From Legionella steigerwaltii (GTDB lineage Bacteria; Pseudomonadota; Gammaproteobacteria; Legionellales; Legionellaceae): 64,000 nucleotides of DNA. Below the pieces are notes generated by a model. The model was not told where the DNA came from. It searched no databases and saw only the letters and a program-made list of their open reading frames with translations. The stretch spans positions 186,001 to 250,000 of the forward strand of contig NZ_LNYZ01000001.1 of the NCBI RefSeq assembly GCF_001468065.1. The letters are read 5' to 3'. Positions 56,462 to 64,000 of the stretch are shown one piece after another. The position numbers and the translations under genes were made by a program. How positions within the stretch are numbered: position 1 is the first letter of the stretch; the number at the start of each line of letters is the position of its first letter.

Positions 56462-57199
56462 TTAGTCCTGAGGTTGATCATTAAACCAGATTAAGGTAGC
56501 TATTCTACCTGTTTGTGACGTTCTTCGATAGGAATACAACTCATTTTTTAACTCAAAAGTACATAATCCAGACTGATATACAGCTTTAATGCCATTTGAA
56601 GTCAAAACAATTTCAGCGATTTGAGGTAAATTAGCCAACCATTTTCCATTAACAGGTATGAATGCCTGTTTACTTAAAGGATAAGTATCGGTAAACGTTT
56701 GATATACCTCTTCGCCAACTTCATAACACTTTTGACAAATTGATGGTCCTATCCAGGCTAATACATCGGATGTCAGACTTTTCATTTTATCAACTGTATT
56801 TTCAATGATACCATGAGCCAAACCTTTCCAGCCAGCATGAATTGCTGCAATTTCTGTACCTTGAACATTACAAAGCATAATGGGCAGACAATCGGCGGTA
56901 AGAATAGCCAAAGGATGATTCATGGATCGAGATATGGAAGCATCCGCATTTCTATTGGGATCTTCTTCTACAATAACACAATGAGTACCATGTGTTTGAT
57001 GTAACCATTGAGGCTCGCCGGGCAAGTGCAACAATTCCACAAGCTGTTGCCTGTTTTGCAACACGTGATGTTCGTTATCACCTACATGAAAACCCATATT
57101 ATTGCTGTCATAGGGAGCTTGGCTATACCCTGATAAGCGCGTGGTACTTAAAGCAGTGATATTTGTTGGAGCTGGCCAATTTGCTAAATTATTCTTCAT
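56462..57199 (-). CDS. pgeF: Peptidoglycan editing factor PgeF (YfiH family)
   Basis: From [42 protein letters not shown], 245 residues. The metal His site lies in WLHQTHGTHC, with the Cys-containing ADCLPIMLCN and HAGWKGLAHGIIENTV that mark the family. The C-terminal SYRRTSQTGRIATLIW ends as usual. PgeF-type enzymes remove mis-incorporated residues from peptidoglycan precursors; older annotations call them polyphenol oxidase (laccase). It follows rluD with an 11-base overlap. Confidence 0.93.
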   Translation of the reverse strand: MKNNLANWPAPTNITALSTTRLSGYSQAPYDSNNMGFHVGDNEHHVLQNRQQLVELLHLPGEPQWLHQTHGTHCVIVEEDPNRNADASISRSMNHPLAILTADCLPIMLCNVQGTEIAAIHAGWKGLAHGIIENTVDKMKSLTSDVLAWIGPSICQKCYEVGEEVYQTFTDTYPLSKQAFIPVNGKWLANLPQIAEIVLTSNGIKAVYQSGLCTFELKNELYSYRRTSQTGRIATLIWFNDQPQD

Positions 57200-58157
57200 A
57201 ATGCTCGTCCAATGTGTTAAGAAGAAGTTGAAAATCATCAGGTATTGGAGCCATAAACGTCATCTCATTTTCTGTTTTTGGATGATGAAATGAGAGTGTA
57301 CGTGCATGCAATGCCTGTCTTTTAAAATCCTGGAGTAGGGTTCGTAATTCTTCCGTTGCATGAGCTGGGAATCGCATACGTCCCCCATAAAGAGGATCCC
57401 CAACAACAGGGTGATTGATATAAGACAAATGAACTCGAATTTGATGAGTTCGTCCAGTCATTAGATTGACATCCAGTAAGGTGAAATCTTGATATTGTTT
57501 TTTTACTGAGTAATGAGTTATTGCTTGCCTACCTTGCTCTTGCACGGTCATTTTTAATCGATTTCGGGGGTGCCGCCCAAAACCTGTATCAATCGTACCG
57601 CCTGAAATAATATGTCCTTGTACTAATGTAATATAATGTCGTTGAATTTCACGTGCTTGCATTTGGCGTATCAAGGAAGTATGTGCTGGTAATGTTTTTG
57701 CTACGACCAACAGCCCCGTTGTATCTTTATCTAATCGATGAATGATGCCTGCTCTAGGTAAGTGTTGTAAGGATGGGGCATGATGTAACAACGCATTAAC
57801 TAAGGTATGTTCTTTATTTCCCGCGCCGGGGTGAACGACCATGTTTGCAGGTTTGTTGAGTACTAAAATATCTTCATCTTCATAAACAATATGTAAAGGA
57901 ATTTCTTCAGGGGTACAGTGATTAAAATCCTGATCCATTAAAGTGAAATCAACATTGATCTCAATCAAATCTCCATCTAATGTTTTGTCTTTAGGTTTAC
58001 ACAGTTTCTGATTGAGTGTTACTGTGCCGTTTTTAATCCAATTGCTGATTTGTGAACGCGAATAATCGGGAAGTAAGTGCGCGAGTACACTGTCGATACG
58101 TTGATTATGGCACTCGCGTGGAACAGTGAATTGTTTGTGAATATGCTCTATCATCAA
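57189..58157 (-). CDS. rluD: 23S rRNA pseudouridine synthase RluD
   Basis: Isomerises uridines 1911, 1915 and 1917 of 23S rRNA. The 322 residues hold an S4 RNA-binding domain (about residues 14-65), then the catalytic motif [19 protein letters not shown] with Asp, followed by [25 protein letters not shown]. It is followed by pgeF and overlaps miaB (ATGATG) at its start. The rluD-pgeF pairing is common in Gammaproteobacteria. Confidence 0.96.
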   Translation of the reverse strand: MMIEHIHKQFTVPRECHNQRIDSVLAHLLPDYSRSQISNWIKNGTVTLNQKLCKPKDKTLDGDLIEINVDFTLMDQDFNHCTPEEIPLHIVYEDEDILVLNKPANMVVHPGAGNKEHTLVNALLHHAPSLQHLPRAGIIHRLDKDTTGLLVVAKTLPAHTSLIRQMQAREIQRHYITLVQGHIISGGTIDTGFGRHPRNRLKMTVQEQGRQAITHYSVKKQYQDFTLLDVNLMTGRTHQIRVHLSYINHPVVGDPLYGGRMRFPAHATEELRTLLQDFKRQALHARTLSFHHPKTENEMTFMAPIPDDFQLLLNTLDEHYEE

Positions 58158-59497
58158 ATTGTTTCAATCTCAACTTCAATGAGACGCCCTCGTAACGAAT
58201 TAGGTAATGCTTCATTGATTTGAACAGTGACGAATTGGCCTATTAAATGGGCTGGGCCATCAAAATTCACTACCCGATTGCATTCAGTACGGCCTGAAAG
58301 CTGCTGGGAATCTTTTTTAGCATGGCCTGTAACCAATATTTTTTGTGTACTTCCAATCATCGATTGACTGTAACGAGAAGCGTTTAGTAACAGTCTATTT
58401 TGCAATATCTGCAGTCGTTGCTTTTTCACTTCCATAGGTGTGTCATCTGGCAAATTCGCTGCTGGAGTACCTGGTCGGGGGCTATAAATAAAGCTAAAAG
58501 AGGTATCAAAACCTATTTCATGCACCAAATCCATAGTGTCTTGAAAATCTTTATCTGTTTCTCCTGGGAAACCAACAATTATATCTGTAGATAAACGAAT
58601 ATCTGGGCGTACCTTACGTAATTTTCTGATCTTAGATTTGAATTCTAAAGCAGTATAACCTCGTTTCATTAAGCCTAAAATGCGATCAGAACCACTTTGT
58701 ACAGGTAGATGGAGGTGATTAGCCAACTCCGGTACTTCTGCATAAGCATTAATTAAATTATCTGAGAATGCCAAAGGATGTGACGTTGTAAAACGAATCC
58801 TGCCTATACCGTCTATGGCAGCAAGATAATGAATTAAAAGAGCCAGGTCAGCGATATCACCATTTTCCATCACCCCACGGTAATCATTAACATTCTGTCC
58901 CAATAAATTGATTTCTCGCACGCCTTGTGTTGCTAATTGGTAGCACTCCGCAAGCACATCATCAAAAGGACGACTAATTTCGGTACCACGGGTATAAGGG
59001 ACAACACAGAAACTGCAGTACTTGCTGCAACCTTCCATAATCGAGACAAATGCAGTTGGGCCTTCGGCTCTAGGTGCTGGCAGATGGTCAAATTTTTCAA
59101 TTTCAGGAAAACTGATATCAACCACCGGTTTTTTCTTCTCTGCTCGCTCATTGAGTAATGCGGGAAGTCGGTGTAATGTTTGTGGGCCAAAAACGATATC
59201 GACAAAAGGGGCTCTTTTAATTATATCTTCGCCTTCCTGACTTGCAACGCAGCCACCAACACCAATTACAACATGAGGGTTTTTCGCTTTATATTCACGC
59301 CATTGGCCTAATTGAGAAAAAACTTTCTCTTGTGCTTTTTCACGAATAGAACATGTATTGAGCAATATCACATCTGCTTCTTCAACGTGATCCGTTTTGA
59401 CTAAGCCATGCGATTGAAGCAAAACTTCTGCCATTTTAGTTGAATCGTATTCATTCATCTGGCAGCCGTTGGTTTTGATGTATAGTTTTTTAGCCAT
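58154..59497 (-). CDS. miaB: tRNA-2-methylthio-N6-dimethylallyladenosine synthase MiaB
   Basis: Radical-SAM methylthiotransferase that acts on A37 of tRNA. The N-terminal cluster Cys set is in [20 protein letters not shown] and GGCVASQEG. The radical-SAM Cys triad is in [17 protein letters not shown]. It ends in a TRAM domain (about 380-445). Length 447 is normal. Its stop overlaps rluD by four bases. Confidence 0.97.
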   Translation of the reverse strand: MAKKLYIKTNGCQMNEYDSTKMAEVLLQSHGLVKTDHVEEADVILLNTCSIREKAQEKVFSQLGQWREYKAKNPHVVIGVGGCVASQEGEDIIKRAPFVDIVFGPQTLHRLPALLNERAEKKKPVVDISFPEIEKFDHLPAPRAEGPTAFVSIMEGCSKYCSFCVVPYTRGTEISRPFDDVLAECYQLATQGVREINLLGQNVNDYRGVMENGDIADLALLIHYLAAIDGIGRIRFTTSHPLAFSDNLINAYAEVPELANHLHLPVQSGSDRILGLMKRGYTALEFKSKIRKLRKVRPDIRLSTDIIVGFPGETDKDFQDTMDLVHEIGFDTSFSFIYSPRPGTPAANLPDDTPMEVKKQRLQILQNRLLLNASRYSQSMIGSTQKILVTGHAKKDSQQLSGRTECNRVVNFDGPAHLIGQFVTVQINEALPNSLRGRLIEVEIETI

Positions 59498-59521
59498 ATC
59501 AAATCTACTTTAAAAATGTAT

Positions 59522-59583
59522 CTGAGTGAACGCATAATCTGCAATAGGGAAACCCGGGTTTCGCTTTGCTGCACCCAGGCTAC
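59522..59583. repeat. Family A palindrome, copy 8, left arm degraded
   Basis: The right arm GTTTCGCTTTGCTGCACCCAGGCTAC is intact, whereas the left half reads CTGAGTGAACGCATAATCTG and does not pair well. Located between the MFS gene's end and miaB's start, both on the minus strand. Confidence 0.75.
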
Positions 59584-59612
59584 TAAATCCCAGGAAGTTT
59601 CGTATTATTTCA

Positions 59613-60932
59613 TTAATGTACACTTTGGCAATAAGTTTCTTTAATTTTTGGTAAAATAATTAAGGCAATAAGCATCCCTAGAGGAAGAATAGCAAGTCCG
59701 GTATGGTAAGCTTCCAATGGATATACTCGAACATTCCCATTCAGCTCTCCTTCCCACATTCTATCAAGGACGAAACCAATAAGTGGTTGTGCTAATGCAA
59801 TACCTATCATATTCATCATGTTCATAAAGCTTAAACCCGAAGCGACATATTTTTTATTGCATAATTCTTTTGCTACAGTAAACGCAGGTAAAAAACCTGC
59901 AGAAAATATACCAAATGCAAACAACAAAATTTCCATATATAGTGCAGTATTAATTGGAGCAAAAATAAAAATCGTAGAACAGATAAGTGCACCGATACAT
60001 CCTATGTACATGGGGGGTTTGCGTAAACCAATACGATTCGAAAATATTCCCCATAAGGGGCTAGCAATTGCCCAACCGATGAAAACTAAAGAAATATAAT
60101 TTGCCGCAGTTGTCTTGGTGATCGCCATTTTAGTCATTAGGAAGGGAACACCCCATAAGCCACAAAAAACTGGGGTTGCCATATACATTAGTCCACCATA
60201 GCAAGCAACCAACCAAAGTTGCTTGCTTTTTATTAGTGTCAGTAAACTGGGTATTAGAGGTTCTTCTTCAACAGGGTGATGATGAGATATTTCATGATTC
60301 GTAGGAGTATCTTTAGCAATGACAATCAATAAGATGGCAAGAACAATACCAATGGTACCCATAATGAGCATGCTGTGACGCCAACCAAAGCTATCAATTA
60401 ATACTGCTAAAGGAGCTTCACCACCAATTGCCCCCAACATCCCTATGGTAACCATGAGACCAGTAAGCAAGGCAAATCGTTGTGCTGGGAACCAGTTTGC
60501 AGCGAGTTTCATAGTACCTACAGCTGCAAAGGCCGAACCAAAACCTATCATTAATCGGGCTACACAGGCCATAAAAAAGCTATTGGTCATCCCAAATGCA
60601 ATGGTGCTTACAGCGCAAACAAGAGTCGCTAGAGTTAACAATCGATGTGGACCAAAATAGTCCATTAACACGCCACCAGGTAATTGCATTGCAGCATAAG
60701 AATAGAAATAGACCCCGGATAGAATTCCTAATGTTTGGCTGGTAACGGAGAAATCCCTCATCAATTCGTTACTCATAACGCTAGGTGAAACTTGCAAAAG
60801 ACACTCATAAAAATAAAATAAACAACCCAAGCCCCATACCATCCAAGGCATTATCGATTGCATCCCAAAACTAACTACTGGTTCGGACCGTGTATTGTAA
60901 TGTGCCATGCTTTTATCATTCTCCAAATTCAT
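59613..60932 (-). CDS. MFS transporter, Pht-like
   Basis: A 439-residue inner-membrane protein with about 12 hydrophobic segments. The opening WGLGCLFYFYECLLQVSPSVMSNELMRDFSVTSQTLGILSGVYFYSYAAMQLPGGVLMDYFGPHR resembles the Legionella Pht (phagosomal transporter) family, whose members import amino acids or nucleosides. Substrate is unknown. ATG at 60932, or a second Met nearby (MAHYN, eight residues on), is the start. Confidence 0.82.
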   Translation of the reverse strand: MNLENDKSMAHYNTRSEPVVSFGMQSIMPWMVWGLGCLFYFYECLLQVSPSVMSNELMRDFSVTSQTLGILSGVYFYSYAAMQLPGGVLMDYFGPHRLLTLATLVCAVSTIAFGMTNSFFMACVARLMIGFGSAFAAVGTMKLAANWFPAQRFALLTGLMVTIGMLGAIGGEAPLAVLIDSFGWRHSMLIMGTIGIVLAILLIVIAKDTPTNHEISHHHPVEEEPLIPSLLTLIKSKQLWLVACYGGLMYMATPVFCGLWGVPFLMTKMAITKTTAANYISLVFIGWAIASPLWGIFSNRIGLRKPPMYIGCIGALICSTIFIFAPINTALYMEILLFAFGIFSAGFLPAFTVAKELCNKKYVASGLSFMNMMNMIGIALAQPLIGFVLDRMWEGELNGNVRVYPLEAYHTGLAILPLGMLIALIILPKIKETYCQSVH

Positions 60933-61284
60933 CTAACTCATCTATATGGAATTGATTTTGCCTATACAACTTTGGTCATAAGGTTAGAGCTCAGTATTAC
61001 TTGGCCAATTATTTTGAGGCAGTCTTGAATTGAAAAAGATGCTCATATGTAGCCTACGTAACCGCACGTTTTTTCTGACCATAGCGTACTTTTAAAATTT
61101 CACTTTGTGAGTATGCAAAGTATGTATTTTGAATAAAAACTGAGATAACTCCGTAGGTTAGATTTGCTAAAACCTCGCGTATTTGTAAATGCAGTTTTTT
61201 AAATCACAAAGTCAACCGGCAACGTTATCACACAAATATATAAATTTCACCATATAAAATATTAACAGGTTGTCTATAATTTGT
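60933..61284. other. Intergenic region without a recognised gene
   Basis: About 350 AT-rich bases between the transporter and the L,D-transpeptidase gene. A small complementary pair (CCTACG around 61052, CGTAGG around 61152) lies far apart; it could be a degraded palindrome. I see no coding frame of quality. Confidence 0.5.
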
Positions 61285-62019
61285 CTATTGTTCGTTTGGG
61301 TCGTCAGGAGGGTCAATGATTACGCGAGTACCTTTCATTCCATCACCAGGCAGATCAACAAACTCTTCATTAAGCCAACGTGCATCTTCAATAAACATCC
61401 TGACACAACCATGACTTGCTCTGAATCCTGGTACATCATAACTCCCGTGTAATGCATAGCCTCTAAAAAAATGCATGCAATAGGGCATTAAAGCTCCGCC
61501 GTCATTACCATCAGCTCTTCTTGGAAATACGGTGGATACGCAGTCTATATCTTGTTTACGAACAATGCGAAATGAACCTGTAGGTGTACTACAACCACCT
61601 ATGACTCCAGGACACTTTCCTATTCCCGAAGAAATAGGCCCCCACCAGAGTAATTCACCATCTTGATCATAGGCAGCCCAAGCTAATTTTTTTTGACTTA
61701 CATAAATTGTCTTTTCTCCTGCAGAGTCAATATATCTTGGGAAAGGGGAAACATCATAGATGGTTAAGCGATCGATGTTTTTGGGTACAGCAATAGTCAT
61801 TCCAGGGCGCAATGAAACATTCATGCGGTTAATTCGTCGTACCATATCTTGCTCTTCGGCATTAGGAAAAAGTTTTTCCCAGCTTTCGCCACTTTTAATT
61901 TTCATGCAGAAATAATCAGGTGAATTACATAAAGTTTCACCATACCGTGTGTAGGCAAAAGCAAGTTGACTGACTGTTAGTAAAGCGATGGAGACTGTCA
62001 TTGATATCATAATTTTCAT
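61285..62019 (-). CDS. L,D-transpeptidase (YkuD), EnhA-like
   Basis: From the ATG at 62019 the length is 244; a TTG at 62031 is an alternative. A signal peptide ends near LAFAYTRYG. Residues 45-85 resemble LysM. The YkuD domain has ALHGSYD and SHGCVRM (active Cys209 in long-form numbering). CSTPTGSFRIVRK is the substrate-site strand. It makes 3-3 crosslinks or attaches lipoprotein to peptidoglycan. The Legionella EnhA entry-enhancing proteins have this fold; assignment to EnhA is a guess. Confidence 0.88.
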   Translation of the reverse strand: MKIMISMTVSIALLTVSQLAFAYTRYGETLCNSPDYFCMKIKSGESWEKLFPNAEEQDMVRRINRMNVSLRPGMTIAVPKNIDRLTIYDVSPFPRYIDSAGEKTIYVSQKKLAWAAYDQDGELLWWGPISSGIGKCPGVIGGCSTPTGSFRIVRKQDIDCVSTVFPRRADGNDGGALMPYCMHFFRGYALHGSYDVPGFRASHGCVRMFIEDARWLNEEFVDLPGDGMKGTRVIIDPPDDPNEQ

Positions 62020-62031
62020 AAATGATCTCAA

Positions 62032-62386
62032 TTTTGGCCATTGTACTCTCTATAGCGGCACTTTAAAAAATAACTTTAAGCTCTTTTGAATGATTAGAAT
62101 GCGAAAATAAAAACGCTATTCAGCACAATTTCGATGCCAATAAAATTTTAGTAAAAGGAGGGATATTGAGTAAATAGAGCTAACGTTAATAGGGAGAAAT
62201 AATAAGGATAATCCTTAGTGAAAAAAAGAAAAAAAGCTTTTAAGATTAAAAACGCTAAGATGTCTGCATCTTTTTGAGGTAAGTGTTTTTTACTTAAAAA
62301 AACACAAATCCTCGTAAATTCTTGGGTCAATGAGCTGGCGCGTTTGACCTAACAATTATATGAGGACCTGTGTTTTTAATTAATTG
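62032..62386. other. Intergenic region with a terminator-like hairpin
   Basis: About 350 bases separate the L,D-transpeptidase gene from the Ser/Thr-rich gene's end. Apart from a long hairpin at 62296-62377 I see an A-rich run (aaaaaaagaaaaaaag) and no supported gene. A 60-codon frame at 62148-62330 overlaps the hairpin and is rejected. Confidence 0.5.
62296..62377 (-). terminator. Long-stem terminator of the Ser/Thr-rich gene
   Basis: On the minus strand the stem AAAAACACA...CCTC pairs with GAGG...TGTGTTTTTTT, with an inner GGTCAA/TTGACC pair. It starts just ten bases beyond the stop of the minus-strand Ser/Thr-rich gene, and a T-run follows. Fits a terminator. Confidence 0.55.
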
Positions 62387-63028
62387 CTAACCTAAGAAAG
62401 GTAGAATTGCAAAGTGTCTCATAATTTCTTCTGCTCTGACTCCATATGTACCTGAAGCACCAGGAACACCCACGGTAGTTAGAGCACCATTACCTGTGTC
62501 AAAAACTGGAGCTGATGCTGCGCCTACACCCCATGCTGTAGCCGATGCTGTAACAGCGGAGCTTGGGTTTCCAGTTCCAGTGACAATAAGTGCTAAGTTA
62601 GCATAAGCTGTAGTGGGAGGAGTGAAGGATGTAGCTGTTGCTGTAGTTGCAGGGACTGTTGTTGTGGTAACAGAGTCATACACGATAGTTGACATAGTTC
62701 CGATTGTTGTTTTAATCGGTGTTACTGCTACTGAACTAATACCAGTACAAGAAGTTGAGCTATGAGTATTTGAAGCAGCCCACTTGACAGTTACTGTACC
62801 GTTATAGGCAACAGTTGCAGTAGTTGAGCATGGTCCTGTACTGTCAGATACTACTACAGAAATACTTGAAGCTGTACTTCCAGCGTTGCCTGAAGTGGAG
62901 TCTACATTACCAAGGCCATTAATTATGACAAGTTGTCCACTTGTAACACCAGCTGCAAACACAGAGCTTGATGCGAATAAGGCAACTGCAAGGGTAGATT
63001 TTAAAAAGGTATGTTTTAATTGTTCCAT
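62387..63028 (-). CDS. Secreted Ser/Thr-rich protein
   Basis: 213 residues with a signal peptide (LAVALFASSSVFA). The mature protein is rich in Ser, Thr, Ala, Val and Gly, with alternating strands that suggest a beta-rich fold. Two Cys lie in GPCSTTA and STSCTGI and may pair. The C-terminus reads RHFAILPFLG, more basic than the rest. A GGAAG site lies ten bases before the ATG. No named family recognised; likely periplasmic, surface or secreted. Confidence 0.65.
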   Translation of the reverse strand: MEQLKHTFLKSTLAVALFASSSVFAAGVTSGQLVIINGLGNVDSTSGNAGSTASSISVVVSDSTGPCSTTATVAYNGTVTVKWAASNTHSSTSCTGISSVAVTPIKTTIGTMSTIVYDSVTTTTVPATTATATSFTPPTTAYANLALIVTGTGNPSSAVTASATAWGVGAASAPVFDTGNGALTTVGVPGASGTYGVRAEEIMRHFAILPFLG

Positions 63029-63248
63029 GTTAAATATTCTTCCTTTGATTGATGTTTAAACAACAGAACGTGGAATATACAGCAACCACTCGTGGTAAAG
63101 TCTAGCATAAAATTGCAAATCTGCAGTATTTTTTAAAATAAAGTTTTGTAGGTATAAGAGTGGGTTGCCACCATTGATTGAAATGGTTGCAAGTTTATGT
63201 TGATACTAATGCGTTTTGCTCGATAAGAGGGAGACTTGGTGGTGTTTT

Positions 63249-63327
63249 GTAGCCTGGGTGTAGCGCAGCGAAACCCGAAATCTGTGGTGCATCATTCCCG
63301 GGTTTCGCTGCGCTACACCCAGGCTAC
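63249..63327. repeat. Family A palindrome, copy 9
   Basis: Arms GTAGCCTGGGTGTAGCGCAG and CTGCGCTACACCCAGGCTAC are exact complements; TAGC/GCTA replaces the CAGC/GCTG pair of copy 1. Located between fliS and the Ser/Thr-rich gene, on the fliS 3' side. Confidence 0.95.
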
Positions 63328-63375
63328 AGTGTTTATTAAGTTCAGTATCTACAATTAAGAAGAGTGCGATGAACC

Positions 63376-63777
63376 CTATTCTAGATGATCGGGGTTTACC
63401 TTTTGCCAGGCTTCATGCAATTGTGCAAGCAATGAATTGGATTGTGCTAACAGCTCTTTGTCATTATTAAGATTGGCTTTTAACAACAAAAATTCAATAT
63501 GACCATATAATTGGAGTAAGTTCTCAGCTATCTGCCCACCTTGCTCGCGGTTTAAGCTGGTTTTTAAACCCTCAATAATACTTAATGCTTTACTAATATG
63601 CTCTCCCTTTTCTTGAATTTCTTTGCGATCAATATTGCCTTGCGCTGTGGCAATATGAGTTCGTGCGCCCTGTAACAACAGATTAATTAATTCATGAGGC
63701 GAGGCAGCATCAATACGAGTTTGCAGTTCAATTGTTTTGTATTGATTTATAACTTGTTGATAGGGTTTTTTCATCAA
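63376..63777 (-). CDS. fliS: Flagellar export chaperone FliS
   Basis: A 133-residue helical chaperone that binds the C-terminus of flagellin before export. It begins YQQVINQYKTIELQTRIDAASPHELINLLLQGARTHIATAQGNI, the FliS signature, and continues with the helix bundle. It follows fliD with an 11-base gap, part of the fliD-fliS flagellar filament cluster. Length is normal. Confidence 0.94.
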   Translation of the reverse strand: MMKKPYQQVINQYKTIELQTRIDAASPHELINLLLQGARTHIATAQGNIDRKEIQEKGEHISKALSIIEGLKTSLNREQGGQIAENLLQLYGHIEFLLLKANLNNDKELLAQSNSLLAQLHEAWQKVNPDHLE

Positions 63778-63788
63778 TCATGCTCCAA

Positions 63789-64000
63789 TTATTTGGTTTT
63801 CAATTTGGGGAGGTTCGACAAGATTTGAGTTAACGTATTACTGGTGTTTTGCATCTGTGAGATTAAGAGATCTACCGCATTCCATTGTTTATAATATCTT
63901 TTTTCTAGAATAACGCTACGATCATTAATACGCTTTTGCACTTCATCTAATTGTTTTGCTTGGTCATTTAAACGATCTATCCGTTCTTCAATTTCACCAT
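63789..64000 (-). CDS. fliD: Flagellar cap protein FliD, C-terminal end only
   Basis: The last 70 codons of a gene that continues past the window. The sequence has EERIDRLNDQAKQLDEVQKRINDRSVILEKRYYKQWNAVDLLISQMQNTSNTLTQIL, the usual C-terminal coiled coil of FliD (hook-associated protein 2), which caps the filament. The position directly before fliS confirms it. Confidence 0.9.
   Translation of the reverse strand, partial: GEIEERIDRLNDQAKQLDEVQKRINDRSVILEKRYYKQWNAVDLLISQMQNTSNTLTQILSNLPKLKTK

Noticed and set aside
62148-62330. A minus-strand 60-codon frame in the intergenic region.
   Set aside because: It overlaps the terminator hairpin, is rich in Phe/Leu/Lys like random AT-rich DNA and has no ribosome site.
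7018-63327. Family A copies considered as CRISPR repeats or IS ends.
   Set aside because: They are kilobases apart, each is a single palindrome with its own loop, and no transposase or cas gene accompanies any copy.

Overview
The window reads as a chromosomal segment of a Legionella species or close relative (Gammaproteobacteria, Legionellales). The evidence is an AT-rich genome with Legionella-type gene content and order: surE-nlpD-rpoS, a PmrAB-like two-component system, Lsp-type gspD/gspE, fliD-fliS, an IcmL/DotI-like repeat protein, a VirK-family protein and many Legionella-style hypothetical proteins. From memory, the order rpoS - hmgA - yebC/ruvCA - pmrBA - trp genes - lspDE - fliS/fliD resembles the L. 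pneumophila chromosome between rpoS and the flagellin region. I could not run an alignment to confirm this or to name the species.

Layout. 1-4.2 kb: a truncated unknown protein, ETF-ubiquinone oxidoreductase, a membrane protein and a chagasin-type protease inhibitor. 4.5-7.0 kb: a secreted protein with repeated IcmL/DotI-like domains. 7.1-15.9 kb: malic enzyme, a small lipoprotein with surE-nlpD-rpoS, a VirK protein, homogentisate dioxygenase, and yebC-ruvC-ruvA. 16-23.3 kb: pmrB-pmrA, yciB, mltD-gloB-rlmJ, a small acidic protein and folD. 23.3-26 kb: an unusual ferritin-like/E2-acyltransferase fusion flanked by two related small membrane proteins. 26.2-38 kb: fimV with a long hexapeptide minisatellite, two accessory genes, truA-trpF-trpB-trpA, glnS and cysS. 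38-46.3 kb: a tripartite MFS efflux operon and the type II secretion genes gspE and gspD, with a SPOR-like domain fused to GspD. 46.5-54.5 kb: an accessory stretch holding a His-rich protein, a small unknown, a DHFR-like reductase, a purine permease, an APH-GNAT fusion beside an AAC(6')-like acetyltransferase, a TfoX-like protein, two gene remnants, an acyltransferase and tRNA-Met. 54.7-61 kb: a DegP/HtrA-type protease with pgeF-rluD-miaB, and an MFS transporter. 61.3-64 kb: an L,D-transpeptidase, a Ser/Thr-rich secreted protein, fliS and the end of fliD.

Three families of dispersed palindromes punctuate the window. Family A consists of roughly 80-bp inverted repeats beginning GTAGCCTGGGTG; there are eight good copies and two degraded ones, many between convergent genes, and their arms vary in a compensating way. 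Family B is a roughly 130-bp nested palindrome present in three copies between 30.7 and 36.6 kb. Family C is a short TTGGG...CCCAA palindrome found only in the accessory stretch.

The strongest candidates for something undescribed are the diiron-like/E2 acyltransferase fusion with its flanking pair of membrane proteins, the multi-IcmL-domain secreted protein, and the covarying family A palindromes. Most of the rest is housekeeping with well-recognised functions.
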